The position numbers and the translations under genes were made by a program. From Miscanthus floridulus (taxonomy: Eukaryota; Streptophyta; Magnoliopsida; Poales; Poaceae), in contig NC_089589.1 of the NCBI RefSeq assembly GCF_019320115.1, positions 25,094,690 to 25,158,689 on the forward strand: a stretch of DNA of 64,000 bases, read 5' to 3'. The notes beneath the pieces were generated by a model. It worked only from the letters and a program-made list of their open reading frames with translations, made no database searches and was not told the origin of the DNA. Shown here piece after piece: positions 22,027 to 33,011 of the stretch. How positions within the stretch are numbered: the first letter of the stretch is position 1; each line of letters opens with the position of its first letter.

Positions 22027-23820
22027 CCTCTGAGTACCATCCTTCTTGTCAACAAATATAATTGGTGCTCCCCAAGGTGATGAACTAGGACGAATAAAAC
22101 CTTTCTCCTATAACTCCGTAATTTGTTTCTTAAGTTCTTCTAATTCTTTAACCCCCATTCTATATGGACGCTTAGCTATAGGCGCAGTTCCAGGTAATAA
22201 TTCAATAATAAACTCAATATCACGGTTAGGCAGCATACCTGGCAAATCATCGGGGAACGCATCTGGAAATTCATCCACCACTGGGTCCTCCTTGTTGCCG
22301 CTATCATCAAGCTGGTTCACTGTGGCGGTCGGCTGTGCTTGTATGACAACATCAACACTGATTCTTTCTCCACTAGGTGCGGTCACAACAACTACCTTTT
22401 CTTTACACTGGATCACTGCTTGTTGTTTCATCATCCAATCCATACCTAGAATCACATCTATACCAGATGCTCTCAACACCACGGGGCTCACTTTGAACTC
22501 TACCCCCCTTAAAGTTAAACTAGTCGGCAGACAACGATATGAAGCTTGCATACTCTCACCCGGTGAGTTTACTAATATGGGATTTTGCATGGCACATAAT
22601 GGTATGCTATGATTTCTAACAAATGCTTGCGATATAAATGAATGCAAAGCTCCAGAATCAAAAAGAACAGTGGCGGGGGTTGAGTTGATGTTGAACGTAC
22701 CGAGCATGACTTCTGGTTCTGCAAGCGCCGTCTCGGTAGACACATGGTTCACTTTTCCTGTGTTGGGTGCTGGCTTCTGCGGCGTTCCCTTCTGATTACT
22801 CCACTGACCCTAAGGTGTCTGCTGATTCTGCTTCCGGGGGCAATGATTAGCATAATGCCCAACTTCCCCGCAACGATAGCATACGTTGGGGGTATTAGGT
22901 GCGCTCGTCTTCATGGGGGTGCTGTTGGGGGTTCCCTGTCGTGGTGTCTGTGGACTACTCTGCTGCTGAGGACGTGCATTGCTAACTTGCTGCTGGTTAG
23001 GGTTGCGCTGAGGGTACTGACCACAATTCCACTGACTGGGAGGTCCCTGGAACCTCTACTAGAAGCCTTGCTGAGGATTGGTACGCGGACAAGTATTGCT
23101 CCCAGAGGCCTGACCCTGAAGCCTCCTCTTCTTGGCCTCCATTTCTTTGCGCTTGTTGTCAATAACAATGGCGCGATTTACCTGCATCTAAAAATTAGGA
23201 TAGGTATTGGACATAAGCTGGAGCTGCAGACCATCATACAAACCTTTGAGAAAGCGGCGTTGCTTGTCAGCATCGTCAGCCACTTCATTTGGAGCATAAC
23301 GTGATAACTGAGCAAACTTGTCGCGGTACTCAGCGATAGACATAGATCCCTGCTTCAGAGCTCTGAACTCCTCTTGCTTGAGCTCTATCAGTTCCTCAGG
23401 TATGTGGTAGGATCGGAAATTCTCTTTGAACTCCTGCTAGGTAACAGGAGGAGCGTTGGTGGGACGTCCATACTCGAATGACTCCCACCAGTCTTGAGCT
23501 TCTCCCTGGAGCTGTCCTGAAGCGCACAACACCTTCTGTTGATTATCACATTGTGCTATGTTGAGCTGTCTCTCTACTGCACGAAGCCAATCATTTGCTT
23601 CAAGTGAATCAGTGGCACGAGAGAACACCGGGGGACGGCCCTTCAAGAATTCACTACGCTTATCACGCGGTGCTCCACCACCCTGTTAGTTCTGCTGATT
23701 CTGCACCAACGTTTGCATGAGCTGCGTCTATATTGCCAAGAGTTGTTCAATAGTCGGTGGTGGTGGTGGTGGATGTGGGGGAACACCTCCACGACCTCAG
23801 CCTCTTCCTCTTCCAGACAT
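22027..23820 (-). pseudogene. Gag and protease region with nine nonsense codons
   Basis: A single minus frame from ATG 23818-23820 (MSGRGRG) carries gag (RPPVFSRATDSLEANDWL, GEAQDWWESFEYG, FRSYHIPEELIELKQEEFRA), the zinc knuckle CYRCGEVGHYANHC at about 22890-22850, and the aspartic protease VLFDSGALHSFISQAF. Nonsense codons in this frame: TGA 23797-23799, TAG 23728-23730, TAA 23686-23688, TAG 23437-23439, 23188-23190, 23059-23061, 23056-23058, 22810-22812 and 22108-22110. Each is one C-to-T or G-to-A step from CGA, CAG, CAA or TGG. The longest open piece is 22752-22108, the protease part. Gag cannot be made in full. Confidence 0.92.
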
Positions 23821-24595
23821 CTGTTATCAAACATTCAAAATTCAGAAATCTCCAAGTTAGAATACATTCTGAAAATTTTCTGGACGAGTCTCAACAACAG
23901 CAGCTCTGTAAAACAGTCATATCTCGAGTTCCAGAAATCCAATTAGAGTGTACTTTATATGGTTGGAAAGCTTACGAAATTTTCTACAACTTTTATTCAG
24001 ACCACTTTCCCAGATTCTGTCGTTAGGTTACTCAAAAACAGGATATAACCGAAACTGTTCCTAGATTCCAGACTGTGCAGTAACTTCAACTTGAAACAGA
24101 GATATCTCACGAACCAGATCAGATATGGGGGTGATTCTAGAGGCATTGGAAAGATAATTAAGTCTAGTTATTCCCACAACAATTTCATAATTTTTGGTCA
24201 TGTATATTTTATTCGGCATTAAGATAAAGGCAGACTGCTCCGAAAAACAGATTCCGAAAGAGCGAGATGTAACAAACCCAACTATTTATTTATTAACCCA
24301 AACTTTAATATTCTTAAATATGAAACTTGTGGACATACCCACAAAGTTCCAGCACACATTACAAAGATCCAACTCATGCATAAACATAAGAACAGATCAA
24401 CTGAACACACAATGTTCACACCGCACTAAAACTCGACCCAACTCGACTCACTCGTTCTACTATCGTGTTATTACATAAAGAGGGACTCCAACATCTAGGG
24501 GCAATACTTATGAGGAAGCTCCTCATACATCTTGGGCAAATTGAGGCACACCCTTTGCTGTCTATCACTTGCTGGTGCCTCATGATTGCTTCCTG

Positions 24596-25312
24596 CTACG
24601 CCTTCAATTGATTTTCCAGTCGGCGAATCCTTGCCACAGACTCGTAACCAAAGTGTACCATCGCTTCAGTGGTTGGATCCGTGCCCTGCGGGTCCATCAT
24701 CACCCATCCCAATTCTGGGTGTTGATGAGGAAGGAATCGATATTGATCATCCTTCATGTCCTCGAATCGGTGACCACGGAGGCCTATGCAAGCTTCAGCG
24801 GCTGCATCTTCTATGCTGTCCTCCATGGTAGCGCGGTGACCATGGTGTGCGTAGTTTGAATTCAGCTGATACGCATCTTTCTGCTCATCCTTGATGGTGA
24901 TGCACACCCTAACCTTCCAGTAGGTGTCTTCAAGAGGGTGTGTATGCTCTTCGCAAGCATATTCTATAGCTGCATCCCAGTCACTGTAGTATGTCTGAAG
25001 CAGGCTCATGAGTCGGTGATGTGAAACGAAGAATTCACATCCCGGCTTATACCACACCTTTATTGTCTATCCCAATGGCGGGATCGGCTCATCCTCTTCA
25101 ACAATGTCTTCCTCTTCATTTTTGGACAAGTCAACGATCTCAACTTCTTGAGGGTCATCCTGGGCTGGCTCAGGTGTGGACTCAGGTGTTGGCGGTGTTG
25201 GCGAATCCAATTCCTGTTCCTGAGGTTCTTCCTCCTCAGGATCCATGGACAAACCTTGTGGCGGGTAATACCCTCCAGTGCTCATGCGGGCAATCTTGTG
25301 GGCACGAGGCAT
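24596..25312 (-). pseudogene. Extra sense ORF between primer-binding site and gag
   Basis: One frame of 239 codons split by a TAG at 25067-25069. Part 1 (25312-25067) begins MPRAHKIARMSTGGYYPPQG and is rich in Glu/Asp/Pro (a disordered acidic domain). Part 2 (from 25057) contains VWYKPGCEFFVSHHRLMS, AIEYACEEHTHPLED, AYQLNSNYAHHGHRATMEDS and WVMMDPQGTDPTTEAM, and ends ARIRRLENQLKA, a short coiled-coil-like tail. It is not gag, protease or env as I know them. Similar leader ORFs are scattered through grass repeats, but I cannot name the family or its role. About 770 bp of non-coding leader follow before gag. Confidence 0.6.
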
Positions 25313-25490
25313 CTACAGAATTAGATTTAGTTAGGTTAGATTAGAAGCAATAATTTTCATAATAGAATAAGGCAAAAGAAGCATAAAACTTTAGCAAATA
25401 ACAAGGGTGTGATAGAAAGCATGAAATGAGTGAAGCAAAAGAAGCTAAAAATGACCATTGCTAACTAGGCTTGCGTCCTACAATCAACAT

Positions 25491-25506
25491 GGCTCTGATA
25501 CCAATC
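25491..25506 (-). other. Primer-binding site of Tekay-like element
   Basis: On minus, TTGGTATCAGAGCC follows the end of the 5' LTR (25507) after a short spacer and matches the initiator tRNA-Met complement. Confidence 0.85.
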
Positions 25507-28506
25507 TGTCACACCTAATTTTAAGGATAAAATGGGGTGCAAAACCTTATGTGCGCCCAGAGATCAGTCACACACATAAGCCGACAAATTATGAATAGTA
25601 TCATCACCAATGTTTATTATATCACGAATAAGACAGAGTTATTACATAAGTATAGCGGAAAATAATAAAAAGATCTATTGCGGAAGCTCCAATTCACAGG
25701 GACATCGACTGGTTGATCACAAGTCTAGTAGTCCTCAGGAAAATCCTCATTCTCAAGGTCATCTGTTACCCATCCGAGATTTTCATCCAAATAATGAAAA
25801 TAAACAAGCGTAAGTACATGTCGTACTCAACAAGTGTAACACGGGGTTCATGAGGCTCAAAAGGCTAGACACAGGTTTAACAGCGGTCAGCTTTTAGTTA
25901 TCACAATTTTAGCTTATGAGTAGCATCAAGGTGTTTCAGTTCCCAAAGTAGAACACATGATCAAATGTAAACATGAGTAATGAATAGCATAAACAAATAT
26001 TACTTAGTGATCATCTATTCCATAAATGTTCCAAGGCCGCTTGTGACCGTGAGCACGGCTGATAAACCAGCTTTACACTCTGTAGAGGTTGTACACTTTC
26101 ACTGTGAGTCGCGATTCCCATATGCCCAGGTTTATAACTCCTAAAACACTTCTAAGGTGAGCAGACAGGGGTCACTATGAAGCCTTTCAAAGGTTCATCT
26201 AACAAGTTAGGGCCATTAGATTCACTCAGCAAATAGTTATAGGAACCCCCTGTCAAATGGCACAATTCCTTCACGGCTATACACATAAAAGTAGAGGCTG
26301 TCCTATACCAGATTCGTCAAGCCATTCTTACACCAATAAAGGTAACCACTAACAAGCTAGAAAAGGTCCTCATACTGAGCTAAAGCTAGAGCCATGTAGC
26401 TCTCACAGCTGTACTGTAAGTCCCGGATAATCACTTACAGATAAGTCCTTACGGAGAGGAATCTGAAGCATTTAGAAAGTAGCTAAACACTCCAGCCCCC
26501 TGTTTCCATGTTGCTAAAAAGTCACATTTTATATTTATTGCATATACCATTAGTCAAGTTACAAGATCATGGTTTAACTAAGCTCAAGCAAAGCTACCCA
26601 TATGCATAACCCATAGGTGACAAGGCAATAGTCCAATTCTAGGAAATTCCTAACAAAAAGACACATGCAACATGAATTTATTGAATTAAAGTGTATAGGA
26701 AACAAGGATGATCCCATGCTATACTTGCCTTGAGCAACGTACTCCTGCTGGTCCTGCTCGTCAAAGTCGTACCCTTGATCTTCTGAGAACTGCTCACCGT
26801 CTATACTCGATAACCATAGCAACATACAAGCATCCATGAACAATCATGCAAAGCAAACAAGGCTATAGATTAGAATAGTACACTAACAGCAAAGAATCAA
26901 GATGAACTGTTTGGAAAACGAATCTACGTCTCGCTATGAACACACAGACGCGAAGATCACAAAAATCAGATCTAAAACAGAAAAGTTATGGATTAAACAA
27001 GCTTTCCTTTAGCAAAATAATAGATTAAATCTACTCTCGAAATTTGAAAGTTGAAAATCCAGTTTACAGTAACATAAACATGTAGATTACTTGATTACGA
27101 ACCTAACGCAACTTGAACGGATCAAATCAGAGTTAAAACGGAGATTTTATGGCTAAAACAAGTTGAATGGCAAAACTGTGAATAACTGAAAACGTATTTC
27201 AATAAAACCGAATCAAAATACGCTTTTATAAAGAGAAAACGAAATCTGGAAACATGCTTTGGACTGCGGGTTAGATTAGGGAATAATTATAAGGGCGTAT
27301 TTGAAAGATTGGCAGCGAAGGGGTATCATCTTTTTTGGGCCGTCGGATCTCAACCGAACGGCTTAGATTAGAAGGGAAGGGGGAGAAGAAGGCTGGCCGG
27401 TCGGCAACAGGACCGAGCGCGGCGGCGCCATGGCCGGAGAGCAGGGGAGCTCGCCGGAGTTCACGAATCCGACGATTTAGGCCACGGTTAGACTCGGGAG
27501 AAGTACGGGGAGCGAGAGGAGATGATCGCGAACTCACCAACAGGCTTTTCGCAGGTGGAGAAGGCGTGACGACGACGGGCGGCTCGGGGTGGCTGACGGC
27601 GGAGCTCCTGTACAACCCGACGACACGAGGTAAGCAAAACAGAGCGAGAGAAAGAGAGAAAAGGGGCTCGGCAGTTCGCAGAACTGACACAAAGCTCGGC
27701 AACGTGCTTACGGAGGTGTTGACGCGATGAAATCGCGAAACAAACTCGGCGACGACGGTGCTTAGGGATACAACTACTACGGGCTAGAGCAGGGACGACG
27801 CTTGCTCTAGGGTTTGGATAGGGAGGTGGCACAACTCGGCGGTATTTAAGAGGGGCGAGGCGTGGGGCGCACGCTGAATCGAGAAGGAAGCGGCGCGGCC
27901 ACGGACTCCCAGTCGCGGATATAGTCCGGCTCGAAGCCGACTCAAGGTAGGAGAAAACCGACAGGGTGGACCCACCAGTCGGCGAGGGAGGGCGTGGGAC
28001 CGAGCGGTCAGCGAACCAGAGGAAGAGAGGGGCGGCTGCTTGCGCGGGCCTTCTGCTTGGCTAGCCACGGTGACGTGCTGGGCCAAGCCAGGAGAAGACG
28101 GCCCGAAGTGGCGCCCTGGCCCAAGTGGGGAGGAGATAGAGCAGGCCCGAGAAACCAGGCGCTGGGCCGCAGAAAAAAATAGAAAAGAGAGAGGGAGGAA
28201 GGGTGTTGGGCCTGCTCGGGCTGAAATCAGGGAGGAAAGAGGGGAAGGGAAAGAAATCTCTTTCATTTTCTTTTTCCAAATTCCCAAAACAAATTCAAAT
28301 CAAATTTAAACCAATTTGAAGTTTGGTTTCAACACACACTACAAAAATTAATATGCAGCAACATGAATGCACATACATGTGTTGATTTTATATTTAACTT
28401 TTAGTTTTAATAAAAATGATTACTTTTCTAAATTCAAATGCTCACAAAATGCATAATTAAATCATATTCACCTATTTTAAAATGTTGCAAATTTTAGGGT
28501 GTTACA
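25507..28506 (-). repeat. 5' LTR of Tekay-like element
   Basis: 3000 bp, direct repeat of 16356-19356. Open frames at 27.3-28.3 kb have counterparts in the other LTR on both strands and are not annotated as genes. Confidence 0.95.
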
Positions 28507-28511
28507 AGGTC

Positions 28512-28960
28512 CCTTCCACACCGTGCGCCGCCGTCCTCGTCATCCCCGTCCAGGACCCTACCCCACTGTGTGGTGCCGCTGTCGTCCTCGTCCCCGTCCA
28601 GGTACTCGTCCTCGTCCGCCGTCATTTGCATAGTTTAGAAAATAGAAAATATAAAGTTGTAGACAATATATGTAGAAAAAATAGAACAATTTTGATATAT
28701 GGATTTAGTGATATGAATTTTTATATATTGACTTTAGTGATACATTTGTATAGAAAATATATATTTTGATATATCGACTTTAGTTATATATTTTGATATA
28801 TGATTTTTGTTATATGAAAAAAGATTGACTTTAGTGATATGAATTTTGATATATTGTCTTTAGTGATATGAATTTTGGTATATGAAAAATATTGACTTCA
28901 GTGATATGAATTTTGATATTTTGTATATATATATCAATTTTGATATATTGGCTTTAGTGA
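28512..28960. repeat. CCCCGTCC-rich flank and AT-rich tandem repeat
   Basis: 28512-28620 repeats GTCCTCGTC/CCCCGTCCAGG words, continuing the pre-insertion flank at 16330-16355. From about 28690 to 28960 a roughly 30-bp unit of the form TTTTGATATATTGACTTTAGTGATATGAA is repeated about eight times with drift: an AT-rich minisatellite. Several shorter TATATA runs lie inside. Confidence 0.6.
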
Positions 28961-28969
28961 GAAGAGATG

Positions 28970-29842
28970 GCCGGACGTCTCCCTTCGCTGGATATATCAG
29001 GTTGGGGCTATTGTCATAATCAAGGATTCGATCCAATATTGCCAAATGTAGCGTGCAATCATCCCAACATAGTAAGCAACAATATAGTTTTTCAGTAAAT
29101 TAATATGTTTTAAATACGCTTGTACATATATATAGTTTCTGATATGTATATATGTGATTCTTAAATGTACCGTAGATAATTGAGTTGATCTATTGGTTCA
29201 AAGAGACACTCTCAAATTTCGGGGCTGATGACATGAATGTTGAGAGCTTCGATGTAGAAAATGGACGATTCATCCAATGTCGAATTGGCTTTTCCATCAC
29301 CGCTAGGAGGGGTAGAGGTGTGGTACAAATTTTAGAGACGGGAATGAAGGTATCCCTCAAAACTACTGTAGAAAAATATGCTGTCATGCATGTTTAATAA
29401 CGCTTGCGAATATTGGGTACAATCTGCCTACATTATCAACCATGAAGGTACAAGCCATAGATGCGGCCTCCTTTCATGATGTTTCGGGCTTTTGTGCACA
29501 TATTGCTCGAAACAACCGAAATGATGTGGTAACTCGAAGTGGATCGCATAGCTTATATTTATTATTATGTCTACAGGTTTGGTTCTCATATCCATTTTTT
29601 GTCAACACTTACAGGTTAAAGACTATGACTTAACCTACGCAGGCTGCAGCTTTGAAGCCATTCTAAACCAGATAATGTATCATTTGGGTTATAATTGGTA
29701 TGCCGTGGAAAGACCAACACTCACTACACAAGGATTTCAGAACAAGTTGCCTGTGACTAAAAGAGATTCTTACGCAACCACTTCTCGACCACCGCTAATC
29801 GTTGTTAGTAGACCCTATGCTCATACTTGTGAAGCAAGGTAG
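28970..29842 (+). pseudogene. Exon-like segments of an unrecognised gene
   Basis: Four protein-like pieces with plausible splice borders lie in order. (1) about 28970-29070, GWGYCHNQGFDPILPNVACN, followed by GTAAGC. (2) about 29183-29390, YWFKETLSNFGADDMNVESF and CRIGFSITARRGRGVVQI. (3) about 29403-29530, QAIDAASFHDVSGFCAHIAR, followed by GTAACT. (4) 29612-29842, preceded by CACTTACAG, DYDLTYAGCSFEAILNQI and QGFQNKLPVTKRDS, ending in a stop. I do not recognise any of them. The composition is less repetitive than the surroundings. It may be a captured or decayed host gene; frames across the junctions were not proven consistent. 29843-30316 holds nothing I can name. Confidence 0.3.
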
Positions 29843-30316
29843 AATGCACTATTTAATGCGTTGCTCTACATCGAAGATATTTTAGCATACTACATCGGTG
29901 ACCTACACTTCGCCGAGTTCATAGTACAAAGTAGTTAAGCTTGGTGATCTACTTATGTTTGCATGAACTTTGGTGTGTACTAGTACTTGAACATCTAGTT
30001 TGTATTAACTTGGTTTAAATTATTATGGTTTGTATTAACTTGATGAATGGGAATGATCTCATTGTAATATATAAGCTCTTATTAATTAGTTTCATTCTTA
30101 TTTTGAAATATATGTATAGTTTATGGATATACAATAGTAGCATATAATACATATACGAAATACTATTTGAAATGAAAACGAATTGAATAGAAAAGGAACC
30201 ATAAAAGAAAAAAGAAAAGAAAAAGAAAAGAGACCTTTAGTGCGGTTGGTGATACCAAACATTACAAGGAACATGTTAATCCATGATGAAAAATTTTCGT
30301 CACATATCACCAAAAA

Positions 30317-31270
30317 ATTATGTATCTACTGTGGTGGATGTCATTCAGAGAAAAGACATGTCGACATAATGTAGCCACATGCCATGTGCCAAACGTAATT
30401 GACCATTTAGATTTCGAGGCTGTGATCCTGGTCTACTAGATTTTTTTGTCTTCGCGTATGATGTCAGGTATCCGTACATTTGTGCGTACTGCCGTACATC
30501 ACGTAGTTGGTACAAGTAGTTGATAAGATCGATTACTATGTGAAAGCATCTAGTAGTACGGTTGCTCGGAAGATAAGCAGATCGAGCTAACTATAGTGGC
30601 CCTGTTCGGCCGCTTACCCCGTATTCGGGTACTTGTTTTGAGAGGGGGCATCTTTCGGTTTGTGCGTACTGCCGTACATCATGTAGCTGGTACAAGTAGT
30701 TGATAAGATCGATTATTATGTGAAAGCATCTAGTAGTACGGCTGCTCAGAAGATAAGCAGATCGAGCTAACTATAGTATGTTATTATACCAGTAAAGATG
30801 TGTCCTGGCATGGCTGTAAACAGTATTATGTGTCATGTGCCAGCGATTATAATATAGGCCCGGCATCGGACTTTAACACTAAGTGCCAAATCAAGTTGAC
30901 GGCAGACTTCTTGAGCATTTAATTGAATACTCCAATGTTGAATTAACTAGTTGAACCAGCTGAATGAATAAATAAAAAGCGGAATTGAATTCAAGTACAT
31001 GCTGCTCAACCATAGGAACAAAAACAATACGCCCCGACGAACGTAAAAGATGGGAAGGTGGTTGCCCACAAGGTTTGAGTGAAAGCAATAGATATGGAAA
31101 CAACCCATTTTGGTGTCTGAGGATATCATTACCATTAAGGATAAGCCTTAAAAAGTTTGTGTTCCAGCGGAATATATATGAAGCCCATGCCACAGATTCA
31201 GGGGATTTATTGGAGGCCAAGGTAGAAGGACTAGCAATGGCGTCAAGATATAGGGGCAAGATAAAAGCCC
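30317..31270 (+). repeat. MADS copy 1 upstream blocks (b-d'-d-f)
   Basis: Block b 30317-30481, joined to a shortened d (30482-30598), a 32-bp GGCCCTGTTCGG... insert (30599-30630, looks like the end of another element), a full d (30631-30960) and f (31000-31230). This is the upstream region of MADS copy 1 and continues collinearly with copy 2 (57473 on). Confidence 0.85.
30891..31259 (-). other. Conserved minus-strand reading frame in block f (copy B)
   Basis: 122 codons. Core LYLDAIASPSTLASNKSPES, WASYIFRWNTNFLRLILNGN and HQNGLFPYLLLSLKPCGQPP, shared with the two other f blocks. It points away from the MADS gene about 1.8 kb upstream of the ATG. No family recognised; kept as a candidate only. 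Confidence 0.25.
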
Positions 31271-31428
31271 TAATCAGGTCACTGAGATTTTGTTAGACAT
31301 CCATGACATGTCATTTCTTCCACTTTATAAATAAAGGTTTAACAATACAATCTAATTTAGCTACAAAAGAAAATAAACCAGTGTACCTAGGCGTCATATG
31401 ATGGGATGATGGTCAATTGTAAAGCACG

Positions 31429-31715
31429 CACAACAGGAAACGGCTGATTTGCCGGGAGCAAAAAAATTTGCCGGGTGCTTTTTATCGGGCACCCGGCAAA
31501 GAAATTCTTTGCCGGGTGCCAGGCCTAGCGGCACCCGGTAAATAAAGGCCTCCGGCAAAGCAGCCTTTGCCGGGTGCGGGCACTCGGCAAATTCCAGCCG
31601 TCGGCAAAAATTGGTTTTTGCCGGGTGCCGGCCACTCGGCAAAATATGGCCGCCGGCAAAAGTGTCCGGCTTGACGGCGGCCAGCTGCCGTCAGCCTTTG
31701 CCGGGTGCCACGCCG
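31429..31715. mobile_element. Fragment of a TTTGCCGGGTGC CACTA-like element in copy 1 promoter
   Basis: About 287 bp of TTTGCCGGGTGC/GCACCCGGCAAA words that are absent from the corresponding place of copy 2 (58268-58272). The left end CACAACAGGAAACGG resembles a CACTA terminus. The right end (GCCACGCCG) does not show the inverse, so it may be a partial or rearranged insertion. It lies about 1.3 kb upstream of the ATG of copy 1. Confidence 0.6.
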
Positions 31716-32499
31716 TTAATTATAAGCCTCCTGCATATTACAGTGATTTATTTAAAACAGGCCATTGGTCCCATTTTCTTTACAATTCTCCTAACATGTT
31801 GTTTGCATCTAAAATTGGCAAATCCCGACTGTTCAGGGAAAACATGGCCTAGCCAATTTTCCACTTATGCAAATTTGTCAAACTACAAATTGCACTTCAC
31901 CATTATGATCGAAATGCACATATATAACACTCAAATTAAAGTTCCAATGAGAGAATTACGGTTTTGGGCAGATCCATGCCCACGGGAAACTGGTTATGCT
32001 GGTTTTGGTCACCGGAAATCGAGTTGGATTAAAGTTGTATTCTGACATAGTTTTTATAAGAGTTTCATCTCCCAACAAGATAAGTCCATCGACCCTATAA
32101 ATATAAAGGGCCACGACCAATTGCAGGTATGTAATCACATCGCATGTAACAATACAAATCTACCTTTTTATCTTTTCTACCTTACAATTTCAAAGCATCT
32201 GCTATGCTTCTCTCGTATCCATGATATATATGAGATGACAACCTAGTTGGTCTGCTAGGTGCGCCGCTCCTGTGTGGTCCCATCCTGGAGGTGTTTTTAG
32301 GTTTCCGTGGCGAGTCTTTCGAAACCGGCTAGACTGGTTTGGGATTCCATCCATGCCGCTACAAGTTGATCCACGAGCGAGCTACCTCTTTAGATGTAGG
32401 ACCAGATTTGCATCAACACGTATGCCGAGTCGGGCTCTTGCAAAACTTCCTCTTCTCTTTTCTTGTTGTCCCTATATCCTCAATGTAAGCAAATGTGTG

Positions 32500-32531
32500 A
32501 CGTGTGTGTGTGTGTATATATATATATATCC
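32500..32531. repeat. (TG)n(TA)n microsatellite in MADS copy 1 promoter
   Basis: A TG run followed by a TA run. The equivalent position in copy 2 (59300-59331) is a pure AT run. A length-variable site between the duplicates. Confidence 0.85.
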
Positions 32532-32770
32532 ATATTGTACGACACCTAAAACAAATTTTGGAGAAGGCAACATCCATCAATTAAGCAACTAGTGGAGCAG
32601 TTACCTAGCTAATCTTCATACCTTTTTTTTAAAAAAAAGATATGTCAAACTTTTCAAGTTCAAGGAGCATGTGCACGCAGCAGTAGTGCAGTGCTCTGCA
32701 CGTGTCGGTCACCAATGGGAAGGAAGGAGAGGAGACCAAAGACAGAGAACAGATCGATACCGCATACCAG

Positions 32771-32780
32771 CTTTAAAAAG
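32771..32780 (+). promoter_or_regulatory. Altered TATA site of MADS copy 1
   Basis: CTTTAAAAAG stands exactly where copy 2 has CTATAAAAAG (59571-59580) in otherwise near-identical sequence, 240 bp before the ATG. A CT-rich leader (TCTCTCCCTCTCCCCC... TTCTTCTTCTTC, about 32863-32925) lies between it and the start codon. TATA function is inferred from position and motif. Confidence 0.55.
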
Positions 32781-33011
32781 CTCGCAGGTACGTAGTCCTA
32801 AACTCCTAATTTCCAAACCTACTAGAGTATGGTGCAGATACCAATAAGGCAATAACAAGGCATTTCTCTCTCCCTCTCCCCCTCTATTCTTCTTCTTCTT
32901 CCCCTTCTCCTCTCTCTACTAGCTAGCTAGTCTCCAGATCCAGCTGCTTCCTGATCGATCGGACTTGCTCAGCAGATTAATCTCCGAGTGAGCTGAGCTC
33001 CGTGTGCCATC

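Larger units (their letters stand above)
16356..28506 (-). mobile_element. Complete Tekay/Del-like Ty3/gypsy chromovirus, 12.15 kb
   Basis: Two direct LTRs (16356-19356 and 25507-28506) enclose a minus-strand internal region. In order it holds a primer-binding site, an extra ORF, gag with zinc knuckle, protease, reverse transcriptase, RNase H, integrase and a chromodomain-like C-terminus. The whole is flanked by a perfect 5-bp target duplication AGGTC (16351-16355 and 28507-28511). Long 3-kb LTRs and the C-terminal chromodomain point to the Tekay (Del) lineage. In the first ~310 bp the LTRs differ at about 12 sites, all transitions. It is intact in structure but coding-dead (nine nonsense codons in gag-pol, two frameshifts, an integrase active-site change). 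It is inserted in upstream block f of the MADS duplication. Confidence 0.95.
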
